DNA of 64,000 nt. It comes from Collinsella tanakaei. Lineage in GTDB: Bacteria > Actinomycetota > Coriobacteriia > Coriobacteriales > Coriobacteriaceae. The first letter of the stretch is position 1; each line of letters starts with the position of its first letter. Below are positions 56,550 through 64,000 of this stretch, in pieces. The stretch lies in the NCBI RefSeq assembly GCF_016902615.1, contig NZ_JACJMB010000006.1, forward strand, positions 1-64,000, read 5' to 3'. Position numbers and translations under genes: made by a program. The notes beneath the pieces were generated by a model, which ran no database searches, had not been told where the DNA came from, and worked only from the letters and a program-made list of their open reading frames with translations.

Positions 56550-56726
56550 GCGCTCCCCCATCTTTCGGTCAACAATGCCCACCATTGTACGGCAGCGACG
56601 CAAACACGGGATGGGGCAATATTGTATGCACGGATCGGGTTCCCAAGGGTCCTGAGGCCAACCCGCGACACGCAGCGACGGCGCCATGTGTTACAGCGGC
56701 GGCGCATCGAAGTGGACATGCATGCT

Positions 56727-56861
56727 ATTTCCGCTTTTAGGCGTCCGCCTGGCAGACAGGGCGAACACGGCACGGAGCGGACATCGGAAACCAGGCGCGA
56801 AGGCACCGCACACCAAGGCCTTGCGGGCGCGGTCGCCGCGGACCCGCCTAAAAGCGGAAAT
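56727..56861. repeat. Short element with 17-bp terminal inverted repeats (MITE-like)
   Basis: The arms ATTTCCGCTTTTAGGCG (56727-56743) and CGCCTAAAAGCGGAAAT (56845-56861) are perfect complements and enclose about 100 bases. Inner parts also contain complementary blocks (GTCCGC/GCGGAC and CGCCTGG/CCAGGCG). It lies in the gap between thyA and the YitT gene. No clear target duplication is visible. Confidence 0.65.
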
Positions 56862-56906
56862 TCATTGCACGCGGCAGAACTTAAGCAACCCTTTGAGCAG
56901 CCGGAT

Positions 56907-57554
56907 CTACGCGGGTTCCGCTTCCGTCTCGTTCTCAGAGGAGCTGAACCCGACGATAACGTCGATCAGGGGCGAGGAGATGAACACCGTGATGAGCGAG
57001 AACACGATCTTCGTCACCGGGATATAGCTAAGCGACAGCACCAGAACGCTCAAGTCCGTGACGAGATAGCAGCGCGAAAGTCGCCAACCGGAAAGCTTCT
57101 GGATGGAAAGCGCAAGGGCATCGTCGCCGCCCGCGGAGCCGCCGCCGCGCACCACCAGGCCCGCACCAACGCCGACGAAGATGCCACCGAGCACCGCCGC
57201 CACGAACGGCAGGGAGGAAAGATTCGGCAGCAGGTAGGGCAGATGCTCCCAGAGAGCATAGAACCCCGCAATCGCCGCGCTGGAGACAACGGACCATCCG
57301 AGGAAGCCCACACCGAGCAGGCGCAGGGCGAAGGCGTAGCACAAAAGATCGAGAATCGGCGACACGATGGACGAGGGGATGCCGAACCAGTGGTTCGCGA
57401 GCAGCAGGGCGCCGATCACGCCACCCTCGGTGATGCCCACGACCTCGTGGATGTTGTGGATGCCGAAGGTAAGGATAGCCGAGCCGAGTACGACCAACGA
57501 GAGCCGACGCGTGTATTCCGAACGATTTTGACGCAGACGTTTCCAGGAACCCAT
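56907..57554 (-). CDS. YitT/YczE-like membrane protein
   Basis: A 215-residue protein with five or six hydrophobic segments, starting MGSWKRLRQNRSEYTRR. LSLVVLGSAILTFGIHNIHEVVGITEGGVIGALLL and GGIFVGVGAGLVVRGGGSAGGDDALAL match the YitT/YczE family of uncharacterised membrane proteins. The ATG at 57554 is preferred because GGTGAT, in an AGAAAGGTGAT site, is well spaced; longer starts at 57563 or 57566 leave no spacing. It is divergent from a MerR regulator gene and has a MerR-type promoter. Confidence 0.8.
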   Translation of the reverse strand: MGSWKRLRQNRSEYTRRLSLVVLGSAILTFGIHNIHEVVGITEGGVIGALLLANHWFGIPSSIVSPILDLLCYAFALRLLGVGFLGWSVVSSAAIAGFYALWEHLPYLLPNLSSLPFVAAVLGGIFVGVGAGLVVRGGGSAGGDDALALSIQKLSGWRLSRCYLVTDLSVLVLSLSYIPVTKIVFSLITVFISSPLIDVIVGFSSSENETEAEPA

Positions 57555-57594
57555 GGGTCCCATCACCTTTCTGTACTCGTGATTGTCTGTATCT

Positions 57595-57625
57595 AGGCTA
57601 AACTCTGGTACTGTACCAAGGTCAA
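57595..57625 (-). promoter_or_regulatory. MerR-type promoter and operator of the YitT gene
   Basis: On the minus strand TTGACC (-35; 57625-57620) and TAGCCT (-10; 57600-57595) are separated by 19 bases, longer than the usual 17. The spacer holds a perfect palindrome TGGTAC-A-GTACCA (57618-57606). This overlong spacer with a central dyad is the hallmark of promoters activated by MerR-family proteins through DNA twisting. The regulator gene starts 19 bases away on the other strand. Confidence 0.82.
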
Positions 57626-57643
57626 ATCGAATGTGGAGGACCT

Positions 57644-58483
57644 ATGGAACGTCCGCGACCGAAACGGCGCTACCGTATCGGAGAGATCTCGAAGCTGTTC
57701 GGCATCGGCCAGGATTCGCTGCGTTACTACGAACGTTTGGGCATACTCAAGCCGCACCGCACCGCCAACGGCTACCGCGTCTACGACCTTAACGACATGT
57801 ACAAGCTCTCCATCATCAAGGACCTGCGCAGACTCGACATGCCGATGGCGCAGATCGGAGCGTACCTGAACGACCAGTCGCTCGCCAAGACCGAGGAGAT
57901 GCTCACCCGCGAGCTCGAACTGATAAGCGAGCAGGTCCGCAGCCTCGGTGAGCGCGCTTGGGCCGTCGAGAGGCGCGCGCGAGCACTCGAGCGCGCCCAG
58001 TCCGCCGAGGTGGGCGTCTACGTCATCAAGCGCTACCGGACACGGCAATGCGTGCGGCTCGCCACGCGCCTGGAGCGCGACGAGGAGATGGACTTCGCCA
58101 TCCAGCGGCTCTATCGCGAGCACGAGGCGCTGCTGCCCGATCTGGGCAGCATGAGGATCGGCGGTGTCCTGTCGGGGGCGGAAATCGAGGCGGGGCGCAC
58201 GAACGTGTACGACTCGGTGTTCTTCATCCTCGAGGACACCGACGTCCCCGCCGATTTCGAGCTGCCCGCCGGCAGATACCTCACGGTGCGCTACCGGGGC
58301 CCCTACGAGCAAAACGGTCCCATCGCCCGCGCAGCGCTCCGCTATGCGCGCGAACAGGACCTCACGGTATCAGGCGACCCCATTGAGCTCTACGAGATAG
58401 ACAACCGCGACACCGCGCGCGAGGAGGAATTCCTGACAACCATCGAGATCCCCCTCGGTGCGGACGAGCGACGCGGTGCTTGA
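57644..58483 (+). CDS. MerR-family transcriptional regulator with GyrI-like effector domain
   Basis: A 279-residue protein. The N-terminal MerR helix-turn-helix (about 9-80: RIGEISKLFGIGQDSLRYYERLGILKPHRTANGYRVYD) is followed by a coiled dimerisation helix (about 80-118) and a C-terminal GyrI-like ligand-binding domain (RLATRLERDEE, YLTVRYRGPYEQN). Such regulators sense hydrophobic or drug-like ligands (BmrR type). It is divergent from the YitT membrane protein gene, whose promoter carries the matching operator. GGAGG precedes the ATG. Confidence 0.9.
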   Translation: MERPRPKRRYRIGEISKLFGIGQDSLRYYERLGILKPHRTANGYRVYDLNDMYKLSIIKDLRRLDMPMAQIGAYLNDQSLAKTEEMLTRELELISEQVRSLGERAWAVERRARALERAQSAEVGVYVIKRYRTRQCVRLATRLERDEEMDFAIQRLYREHEALLPDLGSMRIGGVLSGAEIEAGRTNVYDSVFFILEDTDVPADFELPAGRYLTVRYRGPYEQNGPIARAALRYAREQDLTVSGDPIELYEIDNRDTAREEEFLTTIEIPLGADERRGA

Positions 58484-58508
58484 TCGGGCAGCCTCACCGC
58501 ACAAGCAA

Positions 58509-58549
58509 ACGGGCCTTCAGCCGACAGATCCGTCGAGCTGAAGGCCCGT
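58509..58549 (+). terminator. Hairpin downstream of the MerR gene
   Basis: Thirteen base pairs, ACGGGCCTTCAGC and its complement, with a 15-base loop, start 26 bases after the MerR gene stop. No T run follows. The hairpin could also end the minus-strand ffh transcript, which stops 60 bases beyond. Confidence 0.65.
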
Positions 58550-58563
58550 CACGTTCATGCAAC

Positions 58564-58597
58564 GTGGCACCAAACTACCCCGTCCCGAATGAGGACA
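58564..58597. repeat. Dispersed palindromic repeat, half copy
   Basis: Only the right arm is present: GTGGCACCAAACTACCCCGT, then CCCGAATGAGGACA. It matches the right arm and tag of the copy at 1-82 almost exactly. The position is just downstream of ffh. Confidence 0.7.
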
Positions 58598-58610
58598 GAT
58601 GGGACATAGG

Positions 58611-60098
58611 TTACTTGTTGCGCAGCTGGCGCTCCATCTCGCGGAGCATGTCCATCTCGGAGCCGCCGCCCGCGCCCGGAGCCCCCATGCCGGCAAACGG
58701 GTTGGCCCCGCCCATGCCGCCGAGGTTGCCCATGCCGGGAATCCCGGGCATGCGAAGCTTCTTGCCCTTTTTGCCCTTCTTCCCCTTCTTGCCGGCCGCG
58801 GCCTGATTGGCCATGCTGCGCACGCGGCCCATCATCTTGTTCATCTCGCCCCACTGCTTCATGAGCTGGTTCACGTCGGCGGGCGTGGTGCCCGAGCCGC
58901 GGGCGATGCGGGCACGGCGCTGGCCGTTGATGATGGAGGGACGGTTGCGCTCCTCCTTCGTCATGGACATGATCATGGCCTCGTTGCGCGCGAAGATGCT
59001 CTCGTCGAGGTTGCCGCCCATCTGGTTCAGCATCTTCTGGCCGCCCGGCAGCATACCGAGGATGCCCTTCATGCCGCCCATCTTCTTGACGGCCTTCATC
59101 TGCTCGAGCATGTCGTTCATGGTGAAGCCGTCGCGCAGCATGCGCTCCGCAGAGGCGAGGGTCTCCGCATCGGCGGCCTCCTGGGCCTTCTCGATGATGC
59201 CGATGACGTCGCCCATGCCGAGGATGCGCTTGGCCATGCGGTCGGGATGGAACGTCTCGAGCGAGTCGGGCTTCTCGCCCATCGACACGAACTTGATGGG
59301 CTTGCCGGTCACCGCACGGACCGACAGCGCGCCGCCGCCGCGGGCGTCGCCGTCGAGCTTGGAGATGATGACGCCGTCGAAGTCGGTGCGCTCGGCGAAG
59401 GTGGACACGACGTTGACGATGTCCTGACCGGTCATGGCGTCGACGACCATGAGGACCTGGTCGGGCTTGACCGCGCGCTTGATGTCGACGGCCTCCTGCA
59501 TCATCTGCTCGTCGATCTGCAGGCGGCCGGCGGTATCGACGATCACGACGTCACGCATGGTGGCGACGGCCTCGCGGATGGCGTCCTGGGCTATCTGGAC
59601 CGGATGCGCGCCGTCACCGCGGAAGACCGGCACGCCGATCTCGCCGCCGAGCGTGGCGAGCTGGTCGGCGGCTGCGGGGCGGTAGACGTCGCAGGCGGCG
59701 AGCAACGGCGAACGCCCCTGCTTCTTCAGCAGGTAGGCGAGCTTCACGGCAGCGGTCGTCTTACCGGAGCCCTGCAGGCCGACGAGCATGATGACGTTCG
59801 GGATGCGGCTCGAGAACACGAGCTTGCTCTCGGTGGAGCCGAGCAGCTCGGTCAGCTCGTCGAGCACGATCTTGACGACGTTTTGCGCCGGGGTGAGCGA
59901 TTCCATGACCTCGGCGGTCATGCAGCGCTCCTTCGTCTTGGCGACGAAGTCCTTCACGACCTTGAAGTTGACGTCAGCCTCGAGCAGCGCCATGCGGATA
60001 TCGCGCATCGCGCTCGTGATATCGGCCTCGGTGAGCTTGCCCTTGCCGCGCAGGCGGTCGAAGGTGCTGTTCAGGCGGTCGGACAGGCTTTCGAACAT
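58611..60098 (-). CDS. ffh: Signal recognition particle protein Ffh
   Basis: The GTPase of the signal recognition particle that targets membrane proteins. The protein has 495 residues; the ATG at 60098 has AGGAG upstream. The N-G domain has GLQGSGKTTAAVKLAYL, DVYRPAA, VDTAGRLQIDE and SKLDGDARGGGALS. The M domain is Met-rich (MNDMLEQMKAVKKMGGMKGILGMLPGGQ), with a Lys/Gly/Met-rich C-terminus. The SRP RNA gene is not in the window. ftsY lies upstream. Confidence 0.96.
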   Translation of the reverse strand: MFESLSDRLNSTFDRLRGKGKLTEADITSAMRDIRMALLEADVNFKVVKDFVAKTKERCMTAEVMESLTPAQNVVKIVLDELTELLGSTESKLVFSSRIPNVIMLVGLQGSGKTTAAVKLAYLLKKQGRSPLLAACDVYRPAAADQLATLGGEIGVPVFRGDGAHPVQIAQDAIREAVATMRDVVIVDTAGRLQIDEQMMQEAVDIKRAVKPDQVLMVVDAMTGQDIVNVVSTFAERTDFDGVIISKLDGDARGGGALSVRAVTGKPIKFVSMGEKPDSLETFHPDRMAKRILGMGDVIGIIEKAQEAADAETLASAERMLRDGFTMNDMLEQMKAVKKMGGMKGILGMLPGGQKMLNQMGGNLDESIFARNEAMIMSMTKEERNRPSIINGQRRARIARGSGTTPADVNQLMKQWGEMNKMMGRVRSMANQAAAGKKGKKGKKGKKLRMPGIPGMGNLGGMGGANPFAGMGAPGAGGGSEMDMLREMERQLRNK

Positions 60099-60238
60099 AG
60101 CGATTCTCCTAGCAGCGAAGATACTGGCAGAAAACGGGTAGCGACCCGATCGCCTGCGCATGCGGTCCGCAGGTGATCGAGGGGTGCAGCGGGGCGAAAA
60201 AGAAAGATGGCTCTCCCCTACCGCCGCCGCGCGAGCGG

Positions 60239-61153
60239 CTACTCGGCGCCCACGAGGGCGCGGCAAAACGCGTGGGCGTCGAAGGTCTGCAGGTCGTCGA
60301 CCTGCTCGCCCACGCCGATGCGCAAGATGGGCAGCTTCAGCTTCGAGGCGACCGCCATGGCGATACCGCCCTTGGCCGTGCCGTCGAGCTTCGTCATGAT
60401 GATGCCGTCGATGCCGAGCGCCTCGTTGAACTCGAGCGCTTGCGACAGGCCGTTCTGACCGGTAGCAGCGTCGATCACGAGCACGACGGAGACCGGCATG
60501 GGGCCGGCCGCGCACTTCTCGGCGCGCTTGCGGGTGACGTTCACGACCTTCGCGAGCTCGCGCATGAGGTCGGAGGAGGTGTGAAGGCGCCCCGCCGTGT
60601 CGATGAGCACGAGCTGGCTCCCCTCGCGATCGGCAGCGTCCAGCACGTCGTAGCACACGCTCGCCGGGTCGGCACCGCGCTCGCGCTTGATGACGGGTAC
60701 GCCCGCGCGCTCGCCCCAGACATCGAGCTGCTCGATGGCGGCGGCGCGAAACGTGTCGGCGCTGCCGATGACGGTCCTGATACCCGAGCGCGCCGCCGAG
60801 CTCGCGATCTTGCCGACGGTCGTGGTCTTGCCCGCGCCGTTGATGCCGACAAAGAGCACCACGGAGGGCACGTCGGAAAACGGGTCGCGCGCAGGCGGGA
60901 TAAACGTCTGCTCCAAGCGGTCAGCCAGGGCGTCTTTCAGCTGACGGGCGGTCGTGAGGTTCTTCTTGGCCGCAAGGTCGCGCAGATCGTCGGTCACCGA
61001 CATGGCGACGTCAGCGCCCATGTCCCCCATGACGAGCGTGTCCTCGAGGTCCTCCCAAAACGTCTCATCGACGTCGCCGCCGAAGTAGAAGACCTCGTTT
61101 AGGGCCTCGCGGCTGCGCTCGAGGCCGCGCTTCAAGGTATCAAAGAAACCCAT
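60239..61153 (-). CDS. ftsY: Signal recognition particle receptor FtsY
   Basis: The membrane-associated SRP receptor GTPase, partner of Ffh. The protein has 304 residues, a short form without the long acidic A domain. GINGAGKTTTVGKIA, DTFRAAAIEQL, IDTAGRLHTS and TKLDGTAKGGIAM are the GTPase motifs. Its start shares one base with the smc stop (TAATG), so it is translationally coupled to smc. The gap of 140 bases to ffh holds no recognisable signal. Confidence 0.95.
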   Translation of the reverse strand: MGFFDTLKRGLERSREALNEVFYFGGDVDETFWEDLEDTLVMGDMGADVAMSVTDDLRDLAAKKNLTTARQLKDALADRLEQTFIPPARDPFSDVPSVVLFVGINGAGKTTTVGKIASSAARSGIRTVIGSADTFRAAAIEQLDVWGERAGVPVIKRERGADPASVCYDVLDAADREGSQLVLIDTAGRLHTSSDLMRELAKVVNVTRKRAEKCAAGPMPVSVVLVIDAATGQNGLSQALEFNEALGIDGIIMTKLDGTAKGGIAMAVASKLKLPILRIGVGEQVDDLQTFDAHAFCRALVGAE

Positions 61154-64000
61154 TATGCATTCACTACCTTTCCGGTTTCGCGGTCGAGCCGCTGGCTCAC
61201 CACGCGGCTCACGCCGTCGGCCTGCATGGAGACACCATACAGCACATCGGCGTCCTCCATGGTGCGCCGCTGATGGGAAATGACGAGCAGCTGCGTCGTC
61301 TTGCGCAGATGGTCGATGGCGCCGATGAGCTTGCCGAGGTTGGAGTCGTCAAGCGCCGCCTCCACCTCGTCGAGGACGTAGAACGGCACCGTGCGCGTAC
61401 GGTAGACGGCAAACAGCAGCGCGAGCGCCGTCAGGCTCTTCTCGCCCCCGCTCATGAGCATCATCTTCGTGATGCGCTTGCCGCGCGGCTGGGCGACGAC
61501 CTCGACCCCCGTCGTCGAAGGATGGTCGGGATCGGTCATCTCCAGGTGCGCGTTGCCGCCCGGGAAGAGCATGCCGAACACCTCTCGGAAGTTCGCATCC
61601 ACCTTCTCGAACGTCGTGACGAACTGGCGGCGCATCTTGCGGTCGATCGCGGCGGTGATCTTCGTCAGGGCCCCGCGGGCGCTCTCGAGATCGGCGAGCT
61701 GAGCGGCGATGTAGTCGGCGCGCTCACGCAGCCGCTCGTACTCCTCGAAGGCGACCTGGTTCACCGGGCCGAGGTTGTTGATCTGACGCACGAGGTCGGC
61801 AAGCTCGCGCTCGCAGGCGGCCCGGTCATCGGGAGCGGGCAGCATGAGTGCCTCCTCCAAAACCGTCGCGCCGTCGGCGGTGATGGCGGAGATGGCGTTT
61901 TCCACCTGCACCTCGAGCTTGCCGCGCTCGATGGCCACCTGGGAGACCTCGGCGGTCGCGGCGTCGACCGCCTCCTTGGCCCGGTCGACCTCGGCGCGGG
62001 CGCCCTCGATCGTCTTCTTGAGCGACGCAGAGTCCGCCTCTTCGATGGATGCCTGGTCGCGCAGGCGCGCCGCCCAGTCCATGGCGCGCTCCGAGATGGC
62101 CATGTAGCGGTCGTGCAGCGGGTCCACGCGCAGGCGGAGCACCTCGAGCGAGCGCGATGCCTGCCTCGTGGCGCGGATGCGGCGGTCGGTGCTCTCCAGG
62201 CGGCGCTCGAGCTCGGGTCGGCGCGCCTCGAGGCTCTTCAGCCGCTCGGCTGCCTGCGCGGCGCGCACCTTCGCATCGGCGAGCTTGCCTGCAGCCTCGG
62301 AGTCGTCGCGCCGGACGCGCTCGAGCTCGTCGGTTGCCTCCTCGACCTGGCTCGACAGCTCGTCGACCTCGGCGCGCGCCTCGTCGCGAGCGGATGCGAG
62401 CTCATCCAGGCGGGGCTGCGCCGCACGCACCGAGGCGCTAGCCTGCTCGCGGCGACGTTCCACCTGCGTGCGCTCGGAGGTGGTGCGCGAGAGGTTCTGC
62501 TCGAGCCGACCGATCTCGGAGAGGATCGAGGAGCGCTCGCCCTCCAGGCGCGCGATCTCTCCGGCGAGCTCGCCATCGGTGCTGCGGGCGCGGGCGAGGG
62601 CCTCCGACGCCTCCGTCACGAGGGCGATCGCGCGCTCCAAGCGGGCAGAGAGCTCGGGCTCGATGTCCTCGAGTTCACGGATGCGACGCTTGCGCTCGAG
62701 CGTGCCCGCCGCGGCGTCGCCTGCCGAGCCGACGCGCACGACACCGCGCGCGCTCACCCGCGCTCCGTCCGCCGTCACGTAGGTCACGCCGGCGATCGCC
62801 GGCGCACACAGGGCGTCCTCGAGCGAATCGACGACGTAGACGCCGCCGAGCAGGGCGGCGACGGCGGGGCCAAAGCCGTCTCGCACACGCAGGCGCTCGA
62901 CCAACCGGTATCCCGCGGCACCCTCGACCGCGGCGGCGGCGTCCGCCTCGCGGGACAGCAGCACCGCCTCGCCCGAGGAGGAGCGCTGCTCGAGTGCGAA
63001 GGTCGCGAGCGAGCCGAGCGCCTCGGCGTTATCGACCACCAGCGCGTCGATGTCGGATGCGAGCAGGCGCTCGACGAGATCCTCGAGCTCGCGGGGCGCC
63101 TCGATGATGTCGCCCAGGTGCGCGCGGACGGTCCCGGCGTGCGTGCGGGCGACCTTCGAGGCGAGCGGGCTGGAGGAATCCATACGCTCGTCGACGCGTT
63201 TCAGGCTCGCGAGCTCGGAGGTCACCTCAGAGGCGGCGGTGCGGGCCTGGGTCTCCTGGGCACGGCGATCATCAAGGGCGGCCTTGGCCGTGTCGGCGGC
63301 CTGCCGCGCCTCATCGCGACGGGCGTGCGCCTCATCGAGGGCGTCCGCGAGCTCATCGGCACGCTCGCGCCTGCTCTCCAGCTGGGCACCGAGCGTCTCG
63401 ATCTGCTCTTCGAGCTGCTCGAGCCGAGAGGCGAACATGGAGTCCTCGAGCTCGGCGTTCGAAAGGGTCTCCTTCACCTTCACGTATTCGAGCGCGGCGT
63501 CATCGGCGGTGCGCTGCGCGTCGCGACGGGCGCGCGTGAGGCGACTCAGCAGTTCATCGAGCTCGACGCGACGCGCATGCAGCGTGTCCGCAGCGGGTTC
63601 GAGCTCGGCCACATCGGCGCGGGCGACCTCGGCGGCGGCACGGACCTCGTCGAGCTGGCGGCCGATATCCTCAAGATCCGCCACCACGCGGCGGCGCTGG
63701 TGCTCGGAGCCCGAGAGCGTGCCGCGCATCTCCGAGAGGCGGGCCACCATGTTGCGGCCCTTCTCCTCGAGCAGGCGCATATCGGAGCCGATGCGGCCCA
63801 CGATATCCTGCATATGGCGGCGCTGCTCGCCCAGATCGCCTACGAACAGGCCCTTCTCCTCGAGCATGACCTGGAGCTTCTCGAGCTCGTGTTGCTTTTC
63901 GGAGAGCCGGTAGCGGGCGAGCTCGAGGGCGGCGTCAGCCTCCTTGCCGCGGGCCTCGAGGTCGCCCCAGAGCGCCTGCAGGCCGCGCAGCTCGTCGACC
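61153..64000 (-). CDS. smc: Chromosome segregation protein SMC (partial, 5' end outside window)
   Basis: The C-terminal 949 or so residues of the condensin ATPase; the frame stays open to the window end with no start. In order: long coiled coil 1, the hinge (about 63140-62730, with AHLGDIIEAPRELEDLVERLL and DGARVSARGVVRVGSAGD), coiled coil 2 rich in Ala/Glu/Arg, and the C-terminal head with the signature LMSGGEKSLTALALLFA, Walker B VLDEVEAALDD and QLLVISHQRRTME. The order smc-ftsY-ffh is common in Gram-positives. Confidence 0.95.
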   Translation of the reverse strand, partial: VDELRGLQALWGDLEARGKEADAALELARYRLSEKQHELEKLQVMLEEKGLFVGDLGEQRRHMQDIVGRIGSDMRLLEEKGRNMVARLSEMRGTLSGSEHQRRRVVADLEDIGRQLDEVRAAAEVARADVAELEPAADTLHARRVELDELLSRLTRARRDAQRTADDAALEYVKVKETLSNAELEDSMFASRLEQLEEQIETLGAQLESRRERADELADALDEAHARRDEARQAADTAKAALDDRRAQETQARTAASEVTSELASLKRVDERMDSSSPLASKVARTHAGTVRAHLGDIIEAPRELEDLVERLLASDIDALVVDNAEALGSLATFALEQRSSSGEAVLLSREADAAAAVEGAAGYRLVERLRVRDGFGPAVAALLGGVYVVDSLEDALCAPAIAGVTYVTADGARVSARGVVRVGSAGDAAAGTLERKRRIRELEDIEPELSARLERAIALVTEASEALARARSTDGELAGEIARLEGERSSILSEIGRLEQNLSRTTSERTQVERRREQASASVRAAQPRLDELASARDEARAEVDELSSQVEEATDELERVRRDDSEAAGKLADAKVRAAQAAERLKSLEARRPELERRLESTDRRIRATRQASRSLEVLRLRVDPLHDRYMAISERAMDWAARLRDQASIEEADSASLKKTIEGARAEVDRAKEAVDAATAEVSQVAIERGKLEVQVENAISAITADGATVLEEALMLPAPDDRAACERELADLVRQINNLGPVNQVAFEEYERLRERADYIAAQLADLESARGALTKITAAIDRKMRRQFVTTFEKVDANFREVFGMLFPGGNAHLEMTDPDHPSTTGVEVVAQPRGKRITKMMLMSGGEKSLTALALLFAVYRTRTVPFYVLDEVEAALDDSNLGKLIGAIDHLRKTTQLLVISHQRRTMEDADVLYGVSMQADGVSRVVSQRLDRETGKVVNA

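Overview
The window is a 64 kb stretch of a high-GC chromosome. Gene content and order point to an anaerobic actinobacterium of the class Coriobacteriia, most like Collinsella. The supporting signs are the gene order alaS-ruvX-mltG-yqeG-aroK-aroB'-pepP-efp-asp23-nusB-tlyA-nadK-recN, a T-box leader on ileS, a SigB/SigF-type sigma operon, and bacterial housekeeping genes with strong GGAGG-type ribosome sites. The genus is an inference from gene content, not a database match. No prophage, CRISPR array, rRNA operon or intact insertion sequence was seen.

Layout. 0-4.3 kb: a zinc-ribbon membrane protein, a P-type ATPase and tRNA-Arg(CCG), all on the minus strand. 4.5-12.9 kb: a plus-strand operon carrying the whole shikimate pathway and the Phe/Tyr branches (aroF-tyrA-aroB-aroA-aroC-pheA-aroE/aroK fusion-aroQ), followed by a FUSC-type membrane protein. 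14.9-19.4 kb: minus-strand asp23-nusB-xseB-tlyA-nadK-recN. 19.5-28 kb: alaS-ruvX-mltG-yqeG-aroK-aroB-like-pepP and then efp; this holds a second shikimate kinase and an AroB-like protein without its catalytic residues. 28-31.3 kb: a DUF948-like protein, an RsbW-like protein, a sigma factor and an AI-2E transporter with overlapping genes. 31.4-38.4 kb: rarA, dgt, an orphan prepilin peptidase, a small Asp/Tyr-rich membrane protein, a glycosyltransferase, rluD and lspA. 38.5-41.7 kb: ileS under a T-box leader with a terminator. 41.9-47.5 kb: accessory metabolism, including a damaged CPBP protease gene, an iron alcohol dehydrogenase and a NYN-LOTUS protein. 48-53 kb: ftsH, a frameshifted SLH-domain surface protein and a MATE exporter. 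53.4-58.5 kb: a TrmH methyltransferase, a DHFR-flavodoxin fusion, thyA, and a MerR regulator divergent from a YitT membrane protein. 58.6-64 kb: ffh, ftsY and the 3' part of smc, the SRP targeting and chromosome condensation block.

How the genes work together. The aro operon converts PEP and erythrose-4-phosphate to chorismate and then to prephenate, phenylpyruvate and hydroxyphenylpyruvate. The folA-flavodoxin and thyA pair supplies dTMP. Lgt/LspA-type lipoprotein maturation, MltG, FtsH and SRP/FtsY serve the envelope.

Points most worth a second look: the DHFR-flavodoxin fusion; the degenerate AroB beside a second shikimate kinase; a sigma operon whose RsbW-like protein has lost its ATP-binding boxes; the MerR operator with a 19-bp spacer; the broken CPBP and SLH genes; and a family of palindromic repeats in intergenic gaps.
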